The position numbers and the translations under genes were made by a program. The notes beneath the pieces are model-generated. The model was not told the origin of the DNA. It made no database searches and saw nothing but the letters and a program-made list of their open reading frames with translations. 64,000 nucleotides of DNA, taken from the NCBI GenBank assembly GCA_019633425.1, contig WSUB01000170.1, positions 216-64,215 on the forward strand, given 5' to 3'. This stretch comes from Tulasnella sp. 424 (taxonomy: Eukaryota; Basidiomycota; Agaricomycetes; Cantharellales; Tulasnellaceae). Below are positions 20,509 to 31,785 of the stretch, in pieces (the stretch's first letter is position 1; each line of letters opens with the position of its first letter).

Positions 20509-22178
20509 CTAGCCATGATGTAACCAAGGGTCCTCCAGAAGCTCTTTGGCAGACCCCCTATCTTCAGGCCTGACCCAAATGCAACGCTGTATGAACGCTA
20601 AAGCCGGAGGGATTTCGTATTCGGTAAGGCTGAATCTTCTCAGCACCGCGGCTAGATCAGTTTTCGGACCAGGCCGGACACGGCGCATGAGTCCTGTCGG
20701 AGGAACGTATGCTGCGTCAGTTGCACTGGGTCGAAAGTTTCCTTTGATTCGAAAAACCGGTCAGACTTTTTTGACGAACCTTCGGGCGTAAAGAACAGAC
20801 TCCCATCAGAAGGGTCGTCGATCATATCCTTGGGGTACTCCGAGTCGATGCTTGTTTGGAGGATTCTCGCTAGCAAGGCGTCAAGGATCGTGCCGTGTTT
20901 CAGCGTGCTCGCATCGTTAAGTGGGATCAGGCACACGCCTGCGAGGTACTCGAACGTCTGGAAGTGAGCAAAGTCAGCTATAGTTGAATGATTAGAGCAT
21001 ATGCTGGTGGGCTTACGAGACAGCCTAGTGACCAGATGTCAGCTGGTGTTCCCCATGGGTAGCCGAAGACGCTCTCCGGAGCCCGGAACGCAAGCGGCTG
21101 AATTTCGTCCCGCAGTTGTTTGTCTACCCAGCTTGCTGCACTTGTTTGATAAATCAGACGACGGCAGTGGCAACCGCAAGGCTGAAAAGCCCACCATGAC
21201 CGAAGTCCCCGAGTTTGATATTCAAGTCGCTCCAATCATCCGACAGAGCGGAGAATTGAAGGGGCTGAGACTTGACGGTAAGTATCGGCTCGCTGCTAAG
21301 TGATTTGTCGTAACGCGGCGGGTACGTTTCCGCCGGGGAGTTTTCCAGTTCAGCAGTAATTGTGGCGTTGGGTTCTGACAAAGCAAGCATCACATTATGG
21401 GGCTTGAGATCTGGGGAAAAGGGAAAATCGTCACTCCGCTCGGCGTTGGGATCACACTAACTTGCCGTGGATTGCATGCTAACCTGTGTGAATGATGCTG
21501 CATTCCTGGTGAAGGTAATCGAGAGCAAGGAGGGTCTGCTTCGTCACGCGCTTGACGAGAGGTACCGGCAACCTGCGCTTTGGGAAATACATCCGGAACT
21601 GGTCGAGATCCAAGCCTAGTACCTCCGTAACTACGCATATGTGGTTACCGTGTGAGCTTGCCGTCCTAAAACTGTCGATTATCTGACTGCAATGCCGATG
21701 CCCCGGATGGTTTGGCTCGGCTGAGCGAATTCGTTTGAGGAGTGCGATTTCGTCGAGATAACCGGTGTCATGCTTTTTAGTAGCATGTGCTGTAAGAGCT
21801 TTAATGGCGACGTAGCGTTGGAGTCTGAATGTGTACACAGATACGTGGTGAACCTCCCAATTTTTTACGCCCGCGATCCGGACACACCTACAGCGGTTCA
21901 TGTGCTAGCCAGACGGTTGAGTTCCCGTCCCATCCTAGCTTCCTTACGATGCGGTACTTCTGATTACAGATGTATTGATCCGGGAGGAGAGGTAAAAATC
22001 CCCAGCCCTTGTCTGTGCCAAGAACGTTGGGCTCCTCGTCGCATTGGAAGACTGGAGATTGGGCTTCGGAAGTTAGCTTGATGCCCCTTGACGTAGAGAA
22101 GAGACTAGGAAGCGATAGCAAATGAGAGGCCGAGTGGGCGTTTGAGCCGCGGCGAATTCCGGACAGCGCCCGGTACAT
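20509..22178 (-). CDS. SRPK-like serine/threonine protein kinase
   Basis: Exons 22178-21892, 21824-21484, 21410-21195, 21135-21017, 20957-20780 and 20693-20509 give 441 residues. Kinase landmarks: glycine loop LGWDGNSTVWLA (81-92), VAIK with Lys104, catalytic loop HTDLKPHN with Asp210, LGDFGH with Asp278, APE region FRAPESVFG, DIWSLGCL, and C-terminal IQRCIWVRPEDRGSA. HTD in place of HRD and the ...PNVLGTDKGWGFLP lead-in are typical of SRPK-like kinases, which phosphorylate SR-type substrates; Agaricomycetes have many such paralogues. The N-terminus (MYRALSGIRRG...LFSTSRG) looks like a possible mitochondrial presequence. The start is the first in-frame ATG at 22178; an upstream exon cannot be excluded. 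The intron at 20779-20694 is open in one frame, and splicing it restores LMRRVRPGP and the true C-terminus. Confidence 0.85.
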
Positions 22179-22973
22179 CGGGGTGGCGGGAGTCGAAGAA
22201 CTAAATGGCCTGTGGCCGATATCTCCGTGGGCTTTGCCGGACCTGCCACAATTCGAGCCTCCCTTGGCTCCCCCGCGACTCGCCTTCCATCTCGGAAACA
22301 AATCGGGTGAAGCGTCCCAGTCACCTGAACTAGCATAAGTAGTGCTCTAGACTAGGCTTTTTCAATCCCATTTGGCATGGCCGAGCCTCCCTGATCCTCC
22401 TCATGGTGAATTCGACCTTTCGTCCCAGCTCACTTTTTAGCCTAATCAGGACTTGCGCAATTTCTGGCTCTCCCATGTGGCAAGGGATGCAGAAATATGA
22501 GCTTCCCGGTTGACGTCCTCGGTCGCATGGCAGCGTCCTGGGCCAAATTTCCGGGACGGCGTCTTGCGAGCTCTTGCGCTGGAGATTCAGAGAAACACTA
22601 ACCGGGGGTGCATCGCGAAGAGGGTTTTTGGGTGGGAATAAATGGCGCATCCAATTACATTTTCACCCCTGAGGAGGTACATGTCCTTTTCAAGCCAACT
22701 CCACTGCGTAAAGCTCGTCCGCTAGGGTCTCATCAAAATGGTCCCCGTGTCACGCAGTCCTCTTATCACGTCGTATGAAATTCAAGAGGAGGCGGGGACA
22801 TCCAAAACTGGGATGGGTGCAGCGATCGGGCCAGCAGATGAATACAAGAACGCAGACTACCATCACCGCGACTCAATCCCCCACCGTCCCCCCGCCGTCT
22901 CTCCCACTCATCGCGCCTCGTCCTCTTCAATATCACTGTAGAGAGAATATATCATTCATACTACAGACGTAGG
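22179..22973. other. divergent intergenic region
   Basis: Lies between the kinase start on the minus strand and the zinc-finger gene on the plus strand, so it should hold both promoters. I see no gene or repeat in it. Confidence 0.5.
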
Positions 22974-23637
22974 ATGCCCCCGATGCCAGTCCGCCAAACA
23001 TGCCAAATTTGCCAGAAACCGTATGCGGTGAGCTAATTATGGTTGGCCGTTTGCGTTCCTGTTTCTGATTTTTTTTTCCATATCTGCAGACTGCTTCCAG
23101 CCTTAAGAGACATCTAAATACTCAGTAAGTTGTCCGTTTTTCTCCCGTCGAGTCGGGGCCTCACGTGTTCTCCAAAGACACGAGCAAAAAGAGTGGTATG
23201 ACTGCCAAATCTGTGGCGACAAGTTTCGAGACCCCGCCGCTCGTTCGCGATGCAAGTCCACCCATTTGAAGTCGTTTGGGTGTCCAGCTCCTGGATGCAC
23301 TCATCAGTAAGTTCAGCGTCATTCGTTCTGATCTGTGAGCATTTCTGATTATCGTTCATGTAGGAGCAACCGAAAAGACTCGGTGGTCTCGCATATTCAA
23401 CGTATGCACCCGGATCAAAGTCTTTTGGAACTCCAAATTCGTACACTTCCGCCGAGACCCAGTCGTCGTTCGGGGCGTCCCTCAAATCCGATCCTGGAGA
23501 ATCCCGGTCCCTCGGACCCAATCACCCCCGTCGATTACAACTTCCAGCCTCTCCCACTTTACGCTCCGATCCCCGTCCCTTGGTACCACCACTCGTCGCC
23601 GCCGTCCTCCGAAGCGTCGTGGAGCACCTCGAGTTAA
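22974..23637 (+). CDS. small three-zinc-finger protein (four exons)
   Basis: Exons 22974-23027, 23090-23124, 23178-23306 and 23364-23637 encode 163 residues starting MPPMPVRQTCQIC. Finger 1 is C-x2-C-x12-H-x4-H and is cut by introns after the second Cys region (phase 0) and before the last His (phase 2). Finger 2 is a variant, C-x2-C-x12-C-x3-H. Finger 3 is C-x4-C-x12-H-x4-H and is cut by the last intron. The tail is Pro/Ser-rich (PLPLYAPIPVPWYHHSSPPS). Probably a nucleic-acid-binding nuclear protein; the target is unknown. Intron phases match those of the three tandem genes at 27756, 29827 and 31786, so this is their older relative, with the third finger intact and one intron fewer. All junctions keep frame. 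Confidence 0.85.
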
Positions 23638-26600
23638 AAGTCAATCCATCCAGTTCCCGATTACCTTTCCCCGTCCGTCTCGTTTTCCTGGCTTTGCTTC
23701 TGCTCGCTACATTCATGATACGTTCTGGCGATGTCCCTGCTCCACGGGGCCGCTATTATTTATGCTTGCCTCTTGTAACTTTCTCGTAGTTCCCGTTTTA
23801 TTGTTGTAATATACTGGCTGTCGGGGAATCCGCGTTGGTGTTGGGTACAGAGATTCTCAAGAGACACGACTCAGGGTCGGCGCTTCAAATGGCGTTGGCA
23901 TCGTGTACTACCACCTTCTCCCAGTGGGGCTTGCAACTACCACACTCGCCTCTCCAATCTCCTTTCCCTCCACCCGGATGCGCACTACGACTACTCTTCT
24001 ATCCAAAGGACAGCACTTTGAACACCTGGACGTCAATTTGGCTTAGTATTTCGTCGGTGTAGAGGCGGCCCTCTTCCAAATCGTTATTCCGACTGACAAC
24101 GGCCCTCCGACTGTACACCTCACGTCCTCAGCCCCCCATCCACCAAGTCTCTTGCCACTCACAGCATAGGGCAGCCTCTCAAACCGATTTGAAAGCCAGC
24201 ATACACGCCTCACCGCCCACCGACTCGTCTTTCGGCGTGTCTGACGCTCGGCCAGTCCACCGTGCATGGTCCTCCCAAGTTGGCATTCCTATCTCGACTA
24301 CGCATTCGCTACATACGCCATCCCTCCTAGAGGACCTCAGCCCAGGCAGCGACCCTCCGTCCTGGGTCCAGCTTCATCAACGTCTTTATCGCTCTGGCTG
24401 CGCAGTGCACCACAACGTCAAATGCCCACCGATCCAGCGCCGACCAACCCACTCGCAGGAATTCCCAATCGTCTACCTAATCCTAAGTTCTACTAGGTGT
24501 TGCACCATCCAAATTCGTATTCCCCAGGACTCCAATCAGCCTCCGTTTCGAATAAGGCAGACGGCAGCGACCAGCTAATTGTTCATCCCCCGCCTGTTGA
24601 CAACGCCGACCGCCAGCCATGTCTCCCCCATAGGCCGCTCTCGGAGGCACTATCAAAGTCGCCTACCCGTTCTAGCGACGCCCTAATGAGGGAAGGCGCC
24701 GCCCAGAAGCTCTCGACATCTCCACAGGTCGACGTCAACAGTCGGAACGATGCCAAGGCCACCATTCTCTCAACGACCCCCCAACACCCATCCAATCTAC
24801 CATCCTCGCTTCGTTTACCCACGCGCGCACATTCCTCCCGCACTGCTGTCCGCGTTCCTGACGAAGGCGGGTCGGGATTCTAAATTAAACTGATCGCATT
24901 ACCTCGGCAAGTTGTGGGCGACGTCCCTCGCGACGTTAAACGGATGCAGTGCTCAACTGTTCGCGCTTTCACCTCTCGAACACCCGCCCACGGCCCCCTG
25001 CCATGCGCCTCGGGAGGTATACCCACTCTATGGCGGTCGAAAGATTAACAAGGGACGGACCCAGCGACGAATAGCAGGGGTACGTCGGGTTGCTTAACAC
25101 CTCGAGGCCTTTGGGTCCCGACAGCTCCACTGAATCGCGCAGTATTGGTCGATTACCATGGCCTATGGATCCCTCTGAGCTCCGTGCGTGTGGCGATGCG
25201 AAGAGGCACCGCGTCACCGGCTGGACTGCAGACGAATTGCAGGCGGATGTTGGGCTAGATGGTGAGCGAAAGCGTCCGAGTGAGGTATCAGCACATGACG
25301 TAGGCGTAGCGTCTTGGAACCATCGCAGGGCTCTGCGAGTAGATGGGGAGGTGGAAGTATCGGTTGTGAGGGAGAGACGAAGTCGGCAGTGACGGTGGGG
25401 TATCGTCCTGCGGGCCTGGTGAGTGGTTCGCGCGACGTCCAGCGAACTGGGGAATGATGCTGACGCTCACCGTCGCCGTAGCTATCTGTGCCACCTAGCG
25501 GAGGGACCTGACGGTGCGCAGTCTAGATTGTAACTGGACAAGCGAGAACGAGGGGCAAGTCGGCGGAGGGTCGCAGGCTGCCGTTAGACAGCGAAGACAA
25601 GCACGAATAGCGCGTAACGTACCCTGTATACGCGCGCGTTTACTTCGAAATATGACCTGTTACACGAAAACTCAGGCGATGACCTAGGCCACTAGGCCGG
25701 GGGGACTTGACTTCCACCTGCTTCACGGGCATTCGCGAAACTGCGGGATCTACCGTCCGACGTGCCAAGAAAGCGCAAGTGAACGCGAAGAAAGACCTCG
25801 AATGTGATGGAGAGCTGGTGGTAGACTCCAGTCTGGGATGAGATGTTCAATTCGTGAGATGTTGCCACTTGGTCGGACAACCTTGCAACTCAGCGCCTTG
25901 TGCCCGCCGGGCCCCCTTGCTTCGGATTTCTCCCAAGCCAGGGATGCAATGAGTACCGTGCAGCATGGAACTTTCCTCGAAGATGCCCTTCGCTCCTCAA
26001 TCTTGCCAGCATCGTTCCACGGAATCGGGACGCCACTGGGATCCTTCAGGACGCGTTTCCTACTCTTTCCCAGGCTCGACGATTTACTTCCAGTCCTTAC
26101 CGCAATCACCGACGTCGTATTACCAATTTGGGTAAAGGGTCGTTCTGCTAGAGTCAGAGAACAATCCTTGTTAAGCCCAGAAGGAGGACCGTCGGTGCCG
26201 CGCCGCACTTATTTCGATTGTTCTGTTTTGCGTTGCGGTCTAACCACATGGGGTATGTGGAGGCGCCGAACGCGTGCTTTGTTTGGCTGGTTGATATTTG
26301 TCAAAGCTTGTGGGCATTTGGCTCAGAGCAAACTGCACGTGATCTCTTCGCGGAACACGGAGAATCTTATCTCCGTCGGACGACCATTCCGGAGCCACCC
26401 GATTGGGCGAAATCCCGCGCCCGGTCACTACACTTGGGAGTGAAAGCGCCAAAGCGCAACAACGATTTAGAAGGCCATGTCATCGATTTCTACTTCATGC
26501 TTTGACATTCCCTTGCGTGTTGGCTGTCTTTGTCTGAAGCACGGCAGTTGTCTCAACCTTGGGTTGGGCTGATGTCCTGCCGTTTCCCTTCTCCCATGGA

Positions 26601-27009
26601 TCGAGGCGCCTCCCAACCTACATACTATGTCTCCACCGGTTCCCAACGACTATAACGTGAGGTCTAGACCACCTTTAACCCCATATATAGCCCCATACGT
26701 CGGGTCTTGTGGTTTGCCTCAGGGCTCAAGGCAGTCGGCCAGCAGGCAGGTCAACACCTCCGAACCCTGATTTTTCTTGGAGTGGTTTGGCACGTTTAGG
26801 TCATGCTTTCTTCGAAATTCAAATTATCGGAATTTTCCCACCGGCGCCGGGGTTCTAAGAGCCTGTTTCGAGAGTATCGATGCATCATGATCTTCTCTCC
26901 AACCGGTCTCCCAAACCCAGCATGAGTATCTCCGTTCCAATTTTCTCCACACCTTAGCAGATTGCAGGTTTAAGGTTAACCTTCAGTCTTTCGATGCCAT
27001 TGGCGACGT
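23638..27009. other. long gene-poor stretch
   Basis: About 3.4 kb with no gene I can support. Several GC-rich open frames occur on both strands between 24000 and 26500. The largest is 25838-26443 plus (201 codons). None shows a recognisable domain or splice structure, and all overlap each other in several frames, as expected by chance in GC-rich DNA. It could contain decayed elements that only a database search would reveal. Confidence 0.45.
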
Positions 27010-27283
27010 AGGTCAGGTAACCTCATTGTCTGCCTGTATGCCGTCTTGGACCTTGCTGGTGGACGGTTATGGACATCTCTTTCTCTGCACCACTGGTGGA
27101 CCAAACCATGTCTCTAGAGCTACGGATGACCTAAACCCCCCGAGATGCATGGGTATGTCACCCCCAAAACAGTTTTACGACGATGCGCCCTTTCGTGCCT
27201 CACATGAGAGGCAAGCTGCGTCGGTGACGACATCTCCATTCCTCCTCCAGCCTCGAAACTTGCACGTTTTCTTGCCCCGCCTT

Positions 27284-27302
27284 CAGGTGAAACATTCACC
27301 TG
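27284..27302. promoter_or_regulatory. 19-base palindrome upstream of zinc-finger copy 1
   Basis: CAGGTGAA-ACA-TTCACCTG: two perfect 8-base arms around a 3-base spacer, 453 bases before the start codon. It is identical in all three units, although the sequence around it has changed. A site for a dimeric regulator is possible; no function is shown. Confidence 0.5.
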
Positions 27303-27755
27303 CTTGGTGCGTGCATCCGACGTTCTCAGCGAGAAGTCCGCATTAATTGTTTCTGTCTGAACCATGGCGATTGATCGCTCCGCGCTTGAAAGGCGAGTCG
27401 TGAAAATAGCAAGCTCTGAATGCGTTGAGTTTGGAGGACGTTCTTGGCCTCGTGCGCTCTGTGGACGCCCTGGATGTCTTCAGAGCGGCATTCCCTGGAA
27501 CGCAAAATAATAATATACTGGTCCCAATGATGCCAGGTTACGCACGGTGGCACTACCTGAGCTTGGAGGTAACTAGGGTATCCTTTTGCCTTTAGTTTTG
27601 TGCGGCGGACTCTCCGACCGCAGGATTCATCAGCCCTGCGGGTTTTAAACAGAAACGGTCAGATCTCCATCTCTCAGCACTGTCAACACCAGCTTGATTC
27701 TCCCTCTGTTATCGTTTTCTTATTAGTCTCTCATTCATTATTTTGGAGATCGCCA

Positions 27756-28718
27756 ATGGCGCCGATGAAGAGGACTGCCAAGTAAGCGACGTCGACCAAT
27801 TCTACCCTTTCATCTACCTATTTACAGATCACGTTACCAGTTGCAGATACTGCGGGAAGCGACTTGCGGTATGGCTGTTACCTATTATAGTGTGTACCAT
27901 TAGCCTGATGTCTTGACGTTCCAAATCACAGGATCGTCGAAGTCGAGACGTGCACGAAAACGCCGTGTAAGTATGCATCGCTTGTCCGACACGAATAACG
28001 CTTCCCGAACTCATTTCTAAGTTTTTTTTTCCTTTGCACAGACATACCAAGGAACGGAGGTTCCCATGCAAAATATGCTCCACGTCCTTTAGTTCGCGCT
28101 CCAGTGCCTCTCGGTGCGCCCGGAGGCACCGCCTCAGAGCGGCGCAACTTGCGCAGCTATCCACCTCTCGGGCGAAGAAGACGCGAGCCACGACTCGGAC
28201 GACTCGAACGACGACTCGAACGGCGACTCGGGCGACGACTCGCAGCAGCCGGGGACCGTACGTACATCTCCGGGAGTCAGACTAAGTTTTTCTAACGCTC
28301 TGTATTGATTGTTAGTCACACCTTCATTGAAACGTCAAGTTCATCTGCATTCCTCAATGAGGCTGGCCCATCTCCCCCTGACCCATCTCTCCCTGGCCCG
28401 TCCACCGCAGGGCCGTCCGCAGGCCCATTCACCGCGGGCACATTCACGGCAGATTCGTTCACGGCAGGCCCATTCCCCGCAGGTCCATCGGACGACGTCT
28501 ACTCTGAAGGGCCCTACAATCCAGGATTCAGTTTCGGTACACTTCCTCCTCAATATCCCTGGACGCATCCGTCCAATGTCCCTGCACCTCACCAAACGAA
28601 CCCCCCGGCAAACAACTCCGCACCCCACCAACCGAATCCCCCTGCCAACAACCCTGCACCTGACCAAACAAACAACGCGGCCGACCCCCACGACGACTAC
28701 AACATCAATTTCGGTTAA
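27756..28718 (+). CDS. two-zinc-finger protein, tandem copy 1 (five exons)
   Basis: Exons 27756-27781, 27841-27868, 27932-27966, 28042-28257 and 28316-28718; 235 residues. Finger 1, C-x2-C-x12-H-x4-H, is spread over exons 2, 3 and 4. Finger 2 is C-x2-C-x12-C-x3-H (CKICSTSF...RCARRH), with Cys in place of the first His. A Thr/Arg repeat (TRATTRTTRTTTRTATRATT) encoded by a CGACTCG-type repeat follows. Exon 5 is Pro-rich, with Ala-Gly-Pro-Phe repeats and the 12-residue unit NPPANNSAPHQP. The phases agree with copies 2 and 3. Likely a nucleic-acid- or protein-binding zinc-finger factor; no characterised relative is recognised. Where the gene at 22974 has a third finger, this copy has only a degenerate exon 5 start. 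Confidence 0.82.
28180..28256 (+). repeat. CGACTCG-type coding minisatellite
   Basis: About ten degenerate copies of a CGACTCG motif inside exon 4 of the first tandem zinc-finger gene. The spliced frame reads Thr/Arg-rich. The next frame reads Asp/Ser-rich (HDSDDSNDDSNGDSGDDS). Absent or much shorter in the sister genes. Confidence 0.7.
28599..28670 (+). repeat. 36-base coding repeat (two units)
   Basis: Two units of a 12-residue repeat, NPPANNSAPHQP and NPPANNPAPDQT, near the C-terminus of tandem copy 1. The same repeat has three units in copies 2 and 3. Confidence 0.75.
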
Positions 28719-29826
28719 ATTAATCCGCTAAACGATTTTATCCAGATGCCCCCTCCCAGCGTTTGATCGATTCATTCCCTGGCAGGCAGTGCATCATCGT
28801 TGACCCAAAACTAGGGGTTACCTGAGGTAGTTCCCGGAGATAGTGAAGGTGTACCTGTAGCCCGCTCCTTGAAATTTCTGCCAATATACTTTGCGGAGCG
28901 TTGCCTCGTGAATAGTGTGATCTTGTCAACATATCGGCGCGTTCGTTTGTGAGTTGTTAAGCGTGCGAAGACCCCCAAGTTGAGGCCACGCGTATAATTC
29001 ATGGTTAGTGAAACCCCCTACAAGGGATCCCCTTCTATATGATTCTGGAGGGAGGAGGTCTCGATCTTTCCACAACAAATAGGCTCAGAGGCGCTCAGGA
29101 TAGCGTCACCGTCTGCCTGTACACCGTCCTGGACATCCCCGGTGGACAGTCGCGAATTTCTCTTTCAATGCATCGTGGTGGTTCAAACCGTGTCTCTGGA
29201 GCTATATATGGTTTGAAGCCCCCGAGACGCGTGTGTATGCCAACCCAAGACAATTTTAAGACGATGCGCCCTTCCGTGCCTCACATGAGAAGCAAGCTGC
29301 GTCGGCGGCGGCATCTCCATTCCTCTGCTCTACTCTAGCCTCGAAACCTCCACGTTTTCTTGCCGTGTCTTCAGGTGAAACATTCACCTGCTTGGTGCGT
29401 GCATCCGACGGCCTTAAGAAGCCCGCATTAACTGTTTCTGTCCAAACTATGGCGATTGATCGCTCTGCGTTTGGAAGGCAAGTCATGGAAAATAGCAAGC
29501 TCCGAACGCGTTGAGTTTGATGGACCTTCTTGGCCTCGTGCTGTGTGCGGAAGCCCTGGACGTCTTCAGAGCGGCGTTCCCTGGAACCCAAAATAATGAT
29601 ATAATGGTCTTAATGAAAGCGTATAACCCACAGCGGTACTATCTGAGCTTGGAGGTAACTAGGGTATCCTATTGCCTTTAGTTTTGTGCGGCAAACCCTC
29701 CAACCGCAGGACTTATAAGCCCTGCATCTGTTGAACAGAAACGGTAAGATCTACATCTCCCACCGTGTCAACACCAGCCTGGTTCTTCCTTTGTTATCGC
29801 TCCCTGACTGGTCTCTCGTTCATAAA
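28719..29826. other. spacer between tandem zinc-finger copies 1 and 2
   Basis: 3' flank of copy 1 and promoter of copy 2. No gene seen; minus-strand open frames here recur in all three spacers but follow from the duplication. Confidence 0.55.
29372..29390. promoter_or_regulatory. 19-base palindrome upstream of zinc-finger copy 2
   Basis: CAGGTGAA-ACA-TTCACCTG, 436 bases before the start codon, identical to those at 27284 and 31352. Confidence 0.5.
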
Positions 29827-30693
29827 ATGCCACCGGCGAAGCAACCCACCAAGTAAGCGACGTCAACCAACCCCAACCTTTCATCTACCTATTGACGCAC
29901 CACGTTACCAGATGTCCACTTTGCTCGATGGTTCTTACGGTAGATGTTGTTGATACCTACTATAGTATGTACTATTTGCCTGACAGGCCTACGTTCCAAA
30001 TCACAGAGTTCGAAGAAACGAAATATACACTTAAAGGCCGTGTGAGTATGCCTACCTTCCTCCACACGAACACAGCTTTCCGAACCAACTTCTAAGTCTT
30101 CTTCCTTTTACACAGACATCGGAAGGAACGGCGGCAGTGCAGACAATGCTCCAAGACCTACAGTTGTTCCGCCGCCCTCTCTCGACACAAGAAAAAGCAC
30201 CACCCCGAAGCTGCCCAACAGTCCGAGCTTCAGGAGGCGACTCCTTGGACATGGGCCTCGTACGTACATTCCCAGGATTCAGGCTAAGTATTTCTAGCAC
30301 TCTGTATTGATTGTTAGTCGCAACCTCATTAGAGCGTCAAGTTCATTGGCCTTCTCCAATGCGGCTCACCCATCCACCGCGGGCCTATCCACCCCTCCAT
30401 CCATCGCAGGCCCATCCACCCCAGGTCTATCGGCCAACGTCTGCTCTGCAGGAGCCTACGACCCAGCCTTATTAGGTTTTGGTCAACCGTCTGACTGGAT
30501 GAACCCTCCGACCCACAACCCTGCACCTCACCAATTGAACCCCCCGGCTAACAACTCTGCACCTGACCAGCCGAATCCCTGGGCCAACACCCTTGCACCT
30601 GCACAACCATATCCCCCGGCCAACAACCATGCACCTGACCAAACGGACAATCCGGCCGACTTGGGCAACCACTTCGACCTCAATTTCGGTTAA
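29827..30693 (+). CDS. two-zinc-finger protein, tandem copy 2 (five exons)
   Basis: Exons 29827-29852, 29912-29939, 30007-30041, 30116-30259 and 30318-30693; 202 residues starting MPPAKQPTKCPLC. Finger 1 is C-x2-C-x12-H-x4-H. Finger 2 is a regular C-x2-C-x12-H-x3-H (CRQCSKTY...RHKKKH). Both are therefore intact, unlike in the two sisters. The first three exons have exactly the same lengths as in copy 1 (26, 28, 35). The C-terminal exon is Pro/Ala/Asn-rich and carries three 12-residue repeats (NPPANNSAPDQP and variants), ending NHFDLNFG. Probable DNA- or R​NA-binding protein by its fingers; targets unknown. Confidence 0.83.
30538..30645 (+). repeat. 36-base coding repeat (three units)
   Basis: Units NPPANNSAPDQP, NPWANTLAPAQP and YPPANNHAPDQT in the last exon of tandem copy 2. 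Confidence 0.75.
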
Positions 30694-31785
30694 ATTAATC
30701 CCCTAAACAATTTTATCTAGATGCCCCCTCCCAGCGTTTGATCGATTCATTCCCTGGCAGGTAGCGCACCTTCGTTGAATCCTCACCAAAATTCGGGGCT
30801 ACCGGAGGTGGTTCCCGGAAACAGTGATTCTGTACCTGTACCGCGTCTTTGCAAATTCTGTCAATATACTTTTGTGAGCGTTGCCTAGTGAATGTTGTGA
30901 TCCTGTCGACGTATCAGACAATCAGCGCGTTCTTTGTGAGTTGCGACGCCTGCTAAGGCCCCTGAGCTGAGGGCACGCGTATAATTCACGGTTAGTGAAC
31001 TTTACTACACTCTTCAATATGATTCTGGTGGAGGAAGTCTCGATCCTTCAGCGAGAAACAGGCTCAAAGGCACTAAGAGGTAACCTTATTGTCTGCCTGT
31101 GTACCATCTTGGATATTTTTGGTGGACGGTCGCGGATTTCTCTTTTAATGCATCATGGGGTTTCAAACAACGGGTCTGGAGCTACGTGTGACCTGAAGCC
31201 CCTGAGATGCATGGACATACCACCCCAAACCAAGTTTAAGACGATACGCCCCTTCGTACCTCACATGAGAGGTAAGCTGCGTCGGTGACGGCATCTCCAT
31301 TCCTTCGCTCTACTCTAGCCTCGAAACTTCCACGTTTTCTTGCCGCATTTTCAGGTGAAACATTCACCTGCTTGTTGCGTGCATCCGACGTTCTCAAGAA
31401 TTCCGCATTAACCTTTTCTGTCTAAACTAAGGGGATTGATCGCTCCGCGTTTGGAAGGTTTGGAGGACCTTCTTGGCCCCATGCTCTGTGTGGACGCCCT
31501 GGACTTCTTCAGAGTGGCATTCCCTGGAACGTAAAATAATACTATACTGGCCTTAATGATGTCAGGTAACCCATAGTGACACTGCCTGAGCTTGGAGGTA
31601 ACTAGGGTATCCCTTTGCCTTTAGTTCGGGGGCAGAAGACCCTCCGACAGCGAGATTTATAAGCTCTACAGCTGTTAAACAGAAACGGGAAGATCTACAT
31701 CTCCCAGTGTTGTCAACACCAGCGTGGTCCTTCCTCTTTTATCATTCCCTGATCGGTGTCTCATTCATAATCTCGAAGCTCGCCA
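30694..31785. other. spacer between tandem zinc-finger copies 2 and 3
   Basis: Duplicated 3' flank and promoter; no gene seen. Confidence 0.55.
31352..31370. promoter_or_regulatory. 19-base palindrome upstream of zinc-finger copy 3
   Basis: CAGGTGAA-ACA-TTCACCTG, 415 bases before the start codon, identical to the other two. Confidence 0.5.

Noticed and set aside
25838..26443. Plus-strand open frame of 201 codons, and an overlapping frame at 26218-26505
   Set aside because: No recognisable domain; the second has no ATG at its beginning. Could be a relic, but not supportable by eye.
27120..29591. Minus-strand open frames in the promoters of the tandem zinc-finger genes
   Set aside because: They recur only because the units are duplicated and are interrupted differently in each copy.
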